Shown here: one piece after another, positions 1-6,047 of the stretch
How the letters are laid out: the number at the start of each line of letters is the position of its first letter
How positions within the stretch are numbered: position 1 is the first letter of the stretch
Virus record (IMG/VR): IMGVR_UViG_3300032285_002723
Coordinates: 24,645 to 88,644 of that record
DNA length: 64,000 nucleotides
Strand: one strand, 5' to 3'
DNA from: a virus
Notes under the pieces: model-generated
Databases searched by the model: none
What the model saw: only the letters and a program-made list of their open reading frames with translations
Told to the model about the DNA's origin: nothing
Program-made: the position numbers and the translations under genes

Positions 1-951
1 ATTGGTCCTGGTATTATGCCAATTCCTCCTGATGGTTGGGGAGCAGTTGAAAGTTTAATTTGGGATTATGCTCTTGAACTTGATAAATTGGGACATACTG
101 GCACTATTATTAATACCCCAAATTGGAATGAGATTTTAAATTATCTGAAAGAAGATAATTATGATTTCGCGCATCTTCATTATGATGTATTTCATGAACT
201 TCTAGACCTTATTCCAGATGTTCCTAAAATTGCTTTAAGTAGTCATTATCCTTATATTGACCAATCTTATATGCATCGTAGGGATGGATATGATAAAACT
301 TTTGATTTTATTATTAAAAATAAAAAGTATTATATCTTTTGTATTTCTAAAAAAGATTATCAAACATTTAAAAATGCTGGTGCTGATGAAAGTAAACTTT
401 TGCTTTCTGAAAATGGAGCAAATCATGAGACCTTTACTTATTCTAAAGAACCAGTAAAGGCAAATCGTTCATTGTATCTTGGGCAAATTTATCATCGTAA
501 AAAGCAGTGGATATATCAATCTATTGATTGTATTGATTTTGTGGGAAAGGATAGTAATTCCACACCTTTTGATGCTTCAATCAATTATCTTGGTGAATGG
601 TCAGATGAACATAAAAAACAACATTTGACTGATTACGGAAATCTTGTTCTTCTTTCTGATGGAGAAAATGGAACACCATTGGTTGTAAAAGAAGCACTGA
701 TTAATGGTCTTGGTGTTGTGATTTCCAAGTATGCTGCTCATGATGTGGACACATCTCTTCCTTTTATCACCTTAATTGATGATGACAAATTGGAAGATAT
801 TGAATATGTGAAAAATAAGATTGAAGAAAATCGTCAAGCATCTTTGCCTATTCGTGATGAAATTCGTGACTATGCAATGGAAAACTTTTCTTGGGAAAAA
901 CTAGTAAAACTTTATATTCAAAATATTGAAAAAATGGAGCCTATTCAATGA
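1..951 (+). CDS. GT4-like glycosyltransferase, copy 1 (5' end outside window)
   Basis: Probable glycosyltransferase of the GT-B/family 4 type, likely acting on a surface glycan or DNA/protein sugar; the substrate is unknown. An ATG at 16 is possible, but the reading frame is open from base 1 and encodes IGPG just before it. The same residues lie inside the N-terminus of the next gene (MRICIIGPG), so the true start is probably upstream of the window. Shared blocks with copy 2 are the N-terminal PP-GWGAVE-IWD nucleotide-fold start, NYLGEWS, and a C-terminal LLSDGE with an acidic E-x7-E-like patch. It overlaps the next gene by 4 bases (ATGA), so translation is coupled. Confidence 0.7.
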   Translation: MGPGIMPIPPDGWGAVESLIWDYALELDKLGHTGTIINTPNWNEILNYLKEDNYDFAHLHYDVFHELLDLIPDVPKIALSSHYPYIDQSYMHRRDGYDKTFDFIIKNKKYYIFCISKKDYQTFKNAGADESKLLLSENGANHETFTYSKEPVKANRSLYLGQIYHRKKQWIYQSIDCIDFVGKDSNSTPFDASINYLGEWSDEHKKQHLTDYGNLVLLSDGENGTPLVVKEALINGLGVVISKYAAHDVDTSLPFITLIDDDKLEDIEYVKNKIEENRQASLPIRDEIRDYAMENFSWEKLVKLYIQNIEKMEPIQ

Positions 952-1901
952 GAATTTGTATCATTGGTCCTGGATTTTCGCAGATTCCACCAGTTGGTTG
1001 GGGTGCAGTTGAAATTGTAATTTGGGATACAGCAAATACTTTGAAAGAATTGGGTCATCAGGTAGACATCATTAATACTACAAATCCACAAGAAATTATT
1101 GGAACAATTAATCAAATTAATCCTGATTTTGTTCACGTTCATTATGATGATTATGTGTTCTTATATCCATATATTCAGTTTCCAAAAGCAATTACAACAC
1201 ATTATGGTTATCTAGAAAGACCAGAAATGTATGGTGCTTATTCTTATAAAGCAAATCAATTTGCAAATATCAAACCAAATGTATTTGCTTTATCGGAAGG
1301 GATTAAAAATATCTATCAAAATCAAATGAGAATACCAGAGGATAACTTATATGTTGTTCCAAATGGTGTAACTAATGATAAATTTAGATTTACCGATTCT
1401 CCAAAATTTCCAAATAGAAGCATCTATCTTGCAAAAGTAGATTACAGAAAACGTCAGTGTTTATTTCAAAATATTCCATCAATTTATTATGCTGGAAATA
1501 TTGTAGATGAAAGATTTGATGTAAATGAAAATTATCTTGGCGAATGGTCAAAAGAAGATTTATATAATAATTTAACTGATTATGCAAATCTTATTTTGCT
1601 TTCTGATGGTGAAGCACATGCTCTTGTTTGTATGGAAGCACTTGCTGCTGGATTGGGTCTTGTTATTTCTGAATGGGCAACTGCTAATTTGGATTTGGAT
1701 AAAGATTTTATTACGGTAATACCAGAAAGTAAAATTATTGATTTAAATTATGTATCATCAAAAATTGAAGAAAATAGAACTATATCTTTACAAAAAAGAA
1801 ATGAAATAGTAGAATACTCAAAAGAATTTGCTTGGAAAAAGCAAATTGAAACTTACTATATTCCATCTGTAAAAAAAGTCATACAAAAATTTAATGGATA
1901 A
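948..1901 (+). CDS. GT4-like glycosyltransferase, copy 2
   Basis: 317 residues, paralogous to the gene before it. It begins with a beta strand and glycine loop (MRICIIGPGF) and PPVGWGAVE, has a middle VVPNGV segment typical of GT-B enzymes, and a C-terminal LLSDGEAHALVCMEALAAG segment. That last segment matches the family 4 donor-sugar binding region with an E-x7-E spacing. The start at 948 overlaps the stop of copy 1 as ATGA. It also overlaps the GT25-like gene by 8 bases, so the three form one operon. The acceptor cannot be read from sequence; modification of phage or host surface polysaccharide is an inference. Confidence 0.75.
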   Translation: MRICIIGPGFSQIPPVGWGAVEIVIWDTANTLKELGHQVDIINTTNPQEIIGTINQINPDFVHVHYDDYVFLYPYIQFPKAITTHYGYLERPEMYGAYSYKANQFANIKPNVFALSEGIKNIYQNQMRIPEDNLYVVPNGVTNDKFRFTDSPKFPNRSIYLAKVDYRKRQCLFQNIPSIYYAGNIVDERFDVNENYLGEWSKEDLYNNLTDYANLILLSDGEAHALVCMEALAAGLGLVISEWATANLDLDKDFITVIPESKIIDLNYVSSKIEENRTISLQKRNEIVEYSKEFAWKKQIETYYIPSVKKVIQKFNG

Positions 1902-2688
1902 AAATAAATCTGTATATAAACTTAAAAATATTCCTCCAATTTATTATTTGAATCTTGATGGGCAACCAGAAAGAAAACAATATATGGAAGAACAATTTAA
2001 ATATTGGGAAATTGAAAATTATACTAGAATTTCTGCATATGATGGCAGAACAGATGATTTGAGTGATATTATTTCTGGAAGATATCCAGATAATATGACC
2101 TCTGGTGAAATTGGATGCACTACTTCTCATTTAAAAGCAATTAAACATTGGATTGAAACATCAGATTCGCAATGTGCTATCTTTATGGAAGATGATGTTG
2201 ATTTGCAAATTGCAAAGTATTGGGATTTTACTTGGAAAGATTTTCAATCACTTGTTCCTTATGATTATGATGTAATTCAACTTGCAATTATTTGTACAGG
2301 TCCATTGCATGTCAAACTACATCGTAGATTTGTAAATGATTTTTCAACTGCAGCTTATATGATTACTCGTCATCACGCGGAAAAACTGCTTAAATTTCAT
2401 ATACGTAATGAAAAATATAAACTTGATAATGGATCTAAACCTAGAGCGGTTGCAGATGATTTGATTTATAATTCTGGAAATACTTTTTCTATTCCAATAT
2501 TCCTTTATAAAATTGCTTTAGGGTCTTCTATTCATCCTGAACACGTTGACATTTTTCACAAATCAAGTCATGATGGTCTAGTTGATTTTTGGTCTCAAAA
2601 TGGAGCAAAAATGAATATTCGTGAATTGATGGATTACGATCCTTATCTTGGAAGGATGACTGAAAATCCACCAGAACAAAATACTTGA
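1894..2688 (+). CDS. GT25-like glycosyltransferase
   Basis: 264 residues resembling glycosyltransferase family 25 (LPS biosynthesis, beta-galactosyl/procollagen-type). Near the N-terminus it has the family opening IYYLNLDGQPERK. It then has SGEIGCTTSHLKAIKHW (about residues 69-85) and FMEDDVDL (about 97-104), the acidic metal/sugar-nucleotide motif. It overlaps the previous glycosyltransferase by 8 bases. The final TGA lies inside the -35 hexamer of the next promoter. Likely role: adding a sugar to a lipopolysaccharide-like or virion glycan; the specific substrate is unknown. Confidence 0.75.
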   Translation: MDKNKSVYKLKNIPPIYYLNLDGQPERKQYMEEQFKYWEIENYTRISAYDGRTDDLSDIISGRYPDNMTSGEIGCTTSHLKAIKHWIETSDSQCAIFMEDDVDLQIAKYWDFTWKDFQSLVPYDYDVIQLAIICTGPLHVKLHRRFVNDFSTAAYMITRHHAEKLLKFHIRNEKYKLDNGSKPRAVADDLIYNSGNTFSIPIFLYKIALGSSIHPEHVDIFHKSSHDGLVDFWSQNGAKMNIRELMDYDPYLGRMTENPPEQNT

Positions 2689-2713
2689 CAAATCACTAAA
2701 AGTACCTTAAAAT
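2685..2713 (+). promoter_or_regulatory. sigma70-type promoter before the SLH gene
   Basis: TTGACA at 2685-2690 and TAAAAT at 2708-2713 with a 17 bp spacer. The -35 box overlaps the stop codon of the GT25-like gene. It points to the SLH-domain gene. Confidence 0.7.
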
Positions 2714-2740
2714 ACCATTGTCTTAAGATTTGATTAAGAT

Positions 2741-2777
2741 ACATAAATACCGAAGATTTACTTTGTTGTAAATCTTC
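2741..2777 (+). promoter_or_regulatory. T4-like late promoter followed by a perfect 10-bp palindrome
   Basis: ACATAAATAC (2741-2750) resembles the T4 late consensus TATAAATA. Directly after it, GAAGATTTAC (2752-2761) and GTAAATCTTC (2768-2777) form a perfect 10 bp inverted repeat with a 6-base loop. There is no T-tract, so this is not a classic terminator. It may be an operator or a 5'-leader hairpin. Confidence 0.5.
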
Positions 2778-2810
2778 ATATTGTCGTTTAGTACAAAAAA
2801 ACAAATTTCT

Positions 2811-3713
2811 ATGAAAATCAAACAACTGATGCTTGCGCCTGTTGCTCTTGGACTGATTGCTCCTGCCGCACAAGCAGCAGACATTAATCTTTCCGCAGTC
2901 AACCAATATGCTTCGGCAGAACAGGTTACAAGTGTTTCTCAACTGCGTGATGTGCAACCTACTGACTGGTCTTATCAGGCAATTTCAAATCTGGTATCGC
3001 GTTATGGATGTGTTGCTGGTTTCCCTAACGGAACTTTTCAACCAGGACAGCCTGCCACTCGTGCTCAACTTGCTGCTCTGACTAGTGCTTGCTTGGATCG
3101 CATTAGTGAGTACCAAACTGCTGCTGATGCTGCTCTTGCTGCTGCTCTTCGTGCTCAATTCTCTAAAGAGATTGCTGCTACCAACACCCGTGTGAGTGCC
3201 CTTGAGGTCGCCGCTGCCCAGAAAGCACAAGGCGTCGGCAACTATCTTGGTCTTGGTGTTTTGCTAAACAACGTTGGCACTGGTGGGAATCCGAACAACA
3301 CTGTGTCTGGTGGCACACTACAAGCTCGTTATGCTGTGAAAAACTACAGCAATAATAATGCTGTTTCAGTCCGTCCTTACATCAATGCCGTTGCTGGTCC
3401 TAACAGTCAAATCGGTGCTGCTGGTGGTGCAACTGCTACTTATGACTTTGCAATCGCTCGTAAAGCAGGTGTGAGTGCTGCTAACATCTACACTGGTGTT
3501 GGTTATCAAGTTCCTTTTGTGAACAACACTCAATCTAACGCTCAAAATGCTGTTGGTCTTTCCAATGGTCAAGCAGTATTTGTGCTTGGTGCTGAAGGTC
3601 GTATCACCAACTCTCTGGTTGGATTTGCTGATCTGAAGTTCCCTACCAACACTTCTGCTAACAATGGTAGTTACAGTCCTGTGTTTACCACTGGTCTTGG
3701 ATTTAAGTTCTGA
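2811..3713 (+). CDS. SLH-domain outer-membrane/porin-like protein
   Basis: 300 residues from the ATG at 2811, chosen because a clean signal peptide (MKIKQLMLAPVALGLIAP, cut near AQA-AD) starts there; an upstream ATG at 2781 would spoil it. Residues about 45-98 form an S-layer homology domain (LRDVQPTDWSYQAISNLV, GFPNGTFQPGQPATRAQLA) like the one at the front of cyanobacterial SomA/OprB-type porins. An Ala-rich coiled coil (about 100-135) follows. The C-terminal part is rich in alternating beta segments and ends in Phe, as outer-membrane proteins do. The barrel region is far shorter than a full cyanobacterial porin. It is probably host-derived, and codon use is more GC-rich than its neighbours. 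Confidence 0.7.
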   Translation: MKIKQLMLAPVALGLIAPAAQAADINLSAVNQYASAEQVTSVSQLRDVQPTDWSYQAISNLVSRYGCVAGFPNGTFQPGQPATRAQLAALTSACLDRISEYQTAADAALAAALRAQFSKEIAATNTRVSALEVAAAQKAQGVGNYLGLGVLLNNVGTGGNPNNTVSGGTLQARYAVKNYSNNNAVSVRPYINAVAGPNSQIGAAGGATATYDFAIARKAGVSAANIYTGVGYQVPFVNNTQSNAQNAVGLSNGQAVFVLGAEGRITNSLVGFADLKFPTNTSANNGSYSPVFTTGLGFKF

Positions 3714-3723
3714 TAATTGATTT

Positions 3724-3750
3724 GGGGTGCTTGACACCCCTTTCTTTTTA
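3724..3750 (+). terminator. Rho-independent terminator after the SLH gene
   Basis: GGGGTG (3724-3729) pairs with CACCCC (3735-3740) around the loop CTTGA, followed by a T-rich tract. The -35 box of the next promoter begins in the loop. Confidence 0.75.
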
Positions 3751-3759
3751 CTATATAAT
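3731..3759 (+). promoter_or_regulatory. Consensus sigma70 promoter for the hli operon
   Basis: TTGACA (3731-3736), 17 bp spacer, TATAAT (3754-3759): a perfect bacterial consensus. The -35 hexamer overlaps the loop and 3' arm of the preceding terminator hairpin. Transcription would start about 25 bases before the first hli start codon. Confidence 0.85.
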
Positions 3760-3788
3760 TGAGTAACAATTCGTAACAAAACGAAAAA

Positions 3789-3998
3789 ATGACGATAACG
3801 ACCAATGAGCACGGGCAACAAAATATGTTTGCGCGTGAACCAAAGATGTACATCTCTGATGAGGATGCCATCAAGTATGGCATGATGACCCACAATGAGA
3901 GAGCAGAACTTGCTAACGGACGCTGGGCTATGCTAGGATTTATTGCAGGCATCGTGTCTTACGTTGCTACTGGTAAACTATTCTTTGGTGTTTTCTGA
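3789..3998 (+). CDS. hli: High-light-inducible protein (Hli), long form
   Basis: 69-residue single-helix chlorophyll a/b-binding-like protein. The diagnostic ELANGRWAMLGF stretch (about residues 41-52) carries the chlorophyll-ligand Glu/Asn and the ExxNGRxAMxGF motif, followed by a hydrophobic helix. In cyanobacteria Hli proteins protect the photosystems and chlorophyll-binding intermediates. Phage copies are thought to keep photosynthesis running during infection. It has its own sigma70 promoter, consistent with early expression, and its stop codon overlaps the next tiny ORF by one base. Confidence 0.93.
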   Translation: MTITTNEHGQQNMFAREPKMYISDEDAIKYGMMTHNERAELANGRWAMLGFIAGIVSYVATGKLFFGVF

Positions 3999-4084
3999 TG
4001 TCCGAAGTTATTTTTACAACCACAAGTGTTGCCTTCTTTGTATTATTGGCACACTCAATTAATCAACTTTCAGAAACTTATTAA
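3998..4084 (+). CDS. 28-residue putative single-span membrane peptide
   Basis: Starts in the TGATG overlap with the hli stop. The peptide is MSEVIFTTTSVAFFVLLAHS followed by INQLSETY. It has one hydrophobic helix of about 17 residues flanked by a polar N-terminus and an acidic/polar C-terminus. An AAGGAG ribosome binding site for the second hli gene overlaps its stop. It sits between two thylakoid-protein genes, so a thylakoid microprotein is a reasonable guess, but I recognise no family. It could also be only a coupling ORF. Confidence 0.45.
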   Translation: MSEVIFTTTSVAFFVLLAHSINQLSETY

Positions 4085-4095
4085 GGAGAACTAAA

Positions 4096-4215
4096 ATGAA
4101 ATTTGGATTTACACCTGAAGGAGAGATTTTAAATGGTCGTCTCGCAATGCTTGGATTTGTAATCGCAGTTGGAACTTATCTCACCACTGGGCAACTAGTT
4201 CCAGGAGTGTTTTAA
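4096..4215 (+). CDS. hli: High-light-inducible protein (Hli), short form
   Basis: 39 residues; GEILNGRLAMLGF (residues 9-21) is the Hli/CAB motif, followed by one transmembrane helix and GQLVPGVF. An excellent ribosome binding site (AAGGAG, 7 bases before ATG) precedes it. The N-terminal extension seen in the first hli is missing, which makes it one of the minimal phage Hli forms. Role as for the first copy: pigment binding and photoprotection in the host thylakoid. A strong terminator follows, so the two hli genes and the micro-ORF form a closed transcription unit. Confidence 0.9.
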   Translation: MKFGFTPEGEILNGRLAMLGFVIAVGTYLTTGQLVPGVF

Positions 4216-4244
4216 AATCCCAACACAAATAGGTATTCATACTT

Positions 4245-4282
4245 ATCCTTGCTCTAAATATAGGGCAAGGATTTTTTATTTT
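4245..4282 (+). terminator. Rho-independent terminator after the hli operon
   Basis: ATCCTTGC (4245-4252) pairs with GCAAGGAT (4265-4272), followed by TTTTTTATTTT. Confidence 0.85.
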
Positions 4283-4353
4283 AATGGTATACTATTTCTT
4301 TTTAGTGTATTTTATTTTAATGATAGTCATAATTATAACAAAGGCATCAAAAA

Positions 4354-4360
4354 CTAAATA
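4354..4360 (+). promoter_or_regulatory. T4-like late promoter (CTAAATA)
   Basis: CTAAATA 21 bases before the C39-like peptidase gene. The same CTAAATA/ATAAATA form recurs before many virion and late genes in this window. Confidence 0.45.
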
Positions 4361-4380
4361 GGATAGTTGTTAAAGATAAA

Positions 4381-5076
4381 ATGAAAATAGATCTTCATAA
4401 CTTTTTTCTACATTATGATGAAAAGAATCCAAAGCACGTTGCAGCAGTGGAGCAACTTGAAAAGGATTTGGAGCAAAAGCAACCAGATTTGATTGAGGAT
4501 GAATCAAACTGGGTAAGAATTTTCAGAGAGAAGGCACCAGTTCCTGCACAGGTAGGAGTATTGTCAGTTCCTTATTATCCACAAACAGATAATTATAGAG
4601 ATGCTAATCGTACTTGCAACAGTTCTTCTTGTGCTATGTGTCTTGAATATCTTAAACCAGGTACTCTAAAAGGAGCAAAGGGAGACGATGCCTACATTCA
4701 AAAGGTATTCGCAATTGGTGACTCAACAGATCACACAGTTCAAACCCGTGTTCTTGAGAGCTATGGTGTTAAGTCACAGTTTAGTTACAATCTTTCTTTT
4801 TCTGATCTTGATAAGAGTTTATCTGCTGGTAAACCTGTCGTTATTGGTATTCTGCATAGGGGTTCTCTTTCTGCACCTACTGGTGGGCACATGGTTGTAG
4901 TGATTGGTAAGAAAGGTCAAGACTATGTTGTGAATGATCCTTATGGTTCTCTCAATGACGGATATACTGGTTCTGTGACCAACGGTAAAGGTGCCGTATA
5001 TAAGAAATCAGATTTAACTCATAGATGGTTAGATCATAGTAAAGATAAGACTGGATGGGGAAGAATTTTCAAATGA
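4381..5076 (+). CDS. C39-like cysteine peptidase
   Basis: 231 residues. The C-terminal two thirds match the papain-like C39-type fold. PYYPQTDN supplies the oxyanion Gln (Q68), TCNSSSCAMCLEYL the nucleophile (C79 by alignment to CGPxS), GGHMVVVIG the His (H170) and VVNDPYG the Asp (D186). The N-terminal 50 residues are charged and probably a linker or targeting part. It overlaps the lysozyme gene by 4 bases (ATGA), so the two are co-translated. That suggests a lysis pair with one peptide-cutting and one glycan-cutting enzyme. No signal peptide is evident. Processing of another substrate is possible. Confidence 0.75.
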   Translation: MKIDLHNFFLHYDEKNPKHVAAVEQLEKDLEQKQPDLIEDESNWVRIFREKAPVPAQVGVLSVPYYPQTDNYRDANRTCNSSSCAMCLEYLKPGTLKGAKGDDAYIQKVFAIGDSTDHTVQTRVLESYGVKSQFSYNLSFSDLDKSLSAGKPVVIGILHRGSLSAPTGGHMVVVIGKKGQDYVVNDPYGSLNDGYTGSVTNGKGAVYKKSDLTHRWLDHSKDKTGWGRIFK

Positions 5077-5534
5077 CTTTAAAGGCAGGAATAGATTTAA
5101 TTAAAAAATTTGAAGGTTGTAGATTAAAATTTTATCCAGATCCTGCAACTGGTGGTAAACCTTATACAATTGGATGGGGTTCTACCAAAGATACTCACGG
5201 CAAACCATTTGGATTGGGAGCAACTATTACTCAAGAGCAGGCAGATACTTTATTGGAATATACAATAGAGCATGAATATCTACCAGCACTGAATAAAATC
5301 CCACACTGGAATGAAATGAATGAGAATCAAAAAGGAGCACTTTTATCTTTTGCTTATAATCTTGGTGCTAATTTCTATGGGTCTTCCAATTTTAATACCA
5401 TAACCAAAGTTCTTAAAAATAAAGAATGGAGCAAAGTTCCTGATGCTCTTTATCTTTATCGCAATCCTGGTTCTAATGTTGAAGCAGGTCTTGCTCGCAG
5501 AAGAAAAGCAGAAGGAGATTTGTGGAAAAAGTAA
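5073..5534 (+). CDS. T4-type lysozyme (GH24 endolysin)
   Basis: 153 residues starting at the ATG in the ATGA overlap; an in-frame ATG 18 bases upstream would overlap more. FEGCRLKFYPDPATGGKPYT carries the GH24 catalytic set E14, D23 and T32, followed by IGWG. Later AYNLG and GLARRRKAEGDLW match the family C-terminal half. It hydrolyses the MurNAc-GlcNAc bond of peptidoglycan, most likely at lysis. No signal or membrane segment is seen, so a holin is needed; the small membrane protein on the opposite strand directly downstream is a candidate. Confidence 0.92.
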   Translation: MTLKAGIDLIKKFEGCRLKFYPDPATGGKPYTIGWGSTKDTHGKPFGLGATITQEQADTLLEYTIEHEYLPALNKIPHWNEMNENQKGALLSFAYNLGANFYGSSNFNTITKVLKNKEWSKVPDALYLYRNPGSNVEAGLARRRKAEGDLWKK

Positions 5535-5645
5535 TTATTCTTTTGTCTCCAAATATGCCAATCTTAATATGTAATAGATGCACCAAGCAGTAAAAACTAA
5601 ACCTGCTCCAAGAATGGTGCATACTCCCCAAGGAAACTCATTCAT
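5535..5645 (-). CDS. 36-residue membrane protein, holin candidate
   Basis: Minus strand, start 5645, preceded by GGAAGG. Its stop abuts the lysozyme stop, so the two genes are convergent. The peptide begins MNEFPWGVC and has one hydrophobic helix (about residues 6-29, TILGAGLVFTAWCIYYIL) and a charged tail LETKE. Small size, one membrane span and position beside an endolysin suggest a holin-like or lysis-regulating role, but that is inference; I recognise no family. Confidence 0.5.
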   Translation of the reverse strand: MNEFPWGVCTILGAGLVFTAWCIYYILRLAYLETKE

Positions 5646-5646
5646 T

Positions 5647-5838
5647 TCACCTTCCTTCCTGTTCGTGTATCCATACTTTTAAACCTTTAACGTATTTTCT
5701 TAATATCTGTGCCTGTTCTTCGTGCCATGGATCTCTTGTTTCCAATCCGATCCTTGTGTGATTATCTATTGCTTGTAGTATTTGGTGAATGGGTTTGTTC
5801 CAACATTCACGCTTGGGAGTGTTCCACTCTCGTGCCAT
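5647..5838 (-). CDS. Hypothetical 63-residue protein
   Basis: Begins MAREWNTPKRECWNKP; charged, with many Trp, His and Arg, and no membrane segment. A GAGGT precedes the start. It lies between a tiny basic protein and a tiny membrane protein on the minus strand, with spacings of 6 and 1 bases, so the three are one unit. No function can be assigned. Confidence 0.6.
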   Translation of the reverse strand: MAREWNTPKRECWNKPIHQILQAIDNHTRIGLETRDPWHEEQAQILRKYVKGLKVWIHEQEGR

Positions 5839-5844
5839 AAGACC

Positions 5845-5958
5845 TCATTTTTTCTTTCCGCCGTTTTTAGCCTTATTCGCAGTCGCATTACCTTGATTTT
5901 GTTTGGATTGCTTTCCACCAGCAGATCCTTTCTTGCCTTTACTTGCTGATTTAGACAT
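5845..5958 (-). CDS. 37-residue Lys/Gly-rich basic protein
   Basis: Translates as MSKSASKGKKGSAGGKQ followed by more Lys, Asn and Gly and a KKK end. It is extremely basic and lacks hydrophobic residues, so it is probably disordered and nucleic-acid binding. It is first of three minus-strand mini-genes. Function unknown. Confidence 0.5.
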   Translation of the reverse strand: MSKSASKGKKGSAGGKQSKQNQGNATANKAKNGGKKK

Positions 5959-6012
5959 TTTTTGGTATTTGACATACCATTTATTTATGAGAAAATTGCC
6001 GAGTATAGGGTA

Positions 6013-6021
6013 TAATAAATA
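6013..6021 (+). promoter_or_regulatory. T4-like late promoter (TAATAAATA)
   Basis: TAATAAATA 26 bases before the fibre gene start, in an AT-rich gap. Confidence 0.45.
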
Positions 6022-6047
6022 CTATTATAGAAAATTTTTTTATATTA

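Noticed and set aside
3366-3952. Minus-strand ORFs over the SLH and hli genes
   Set aside because: Antisense shadows crossing a terminator and a consensus promoter.
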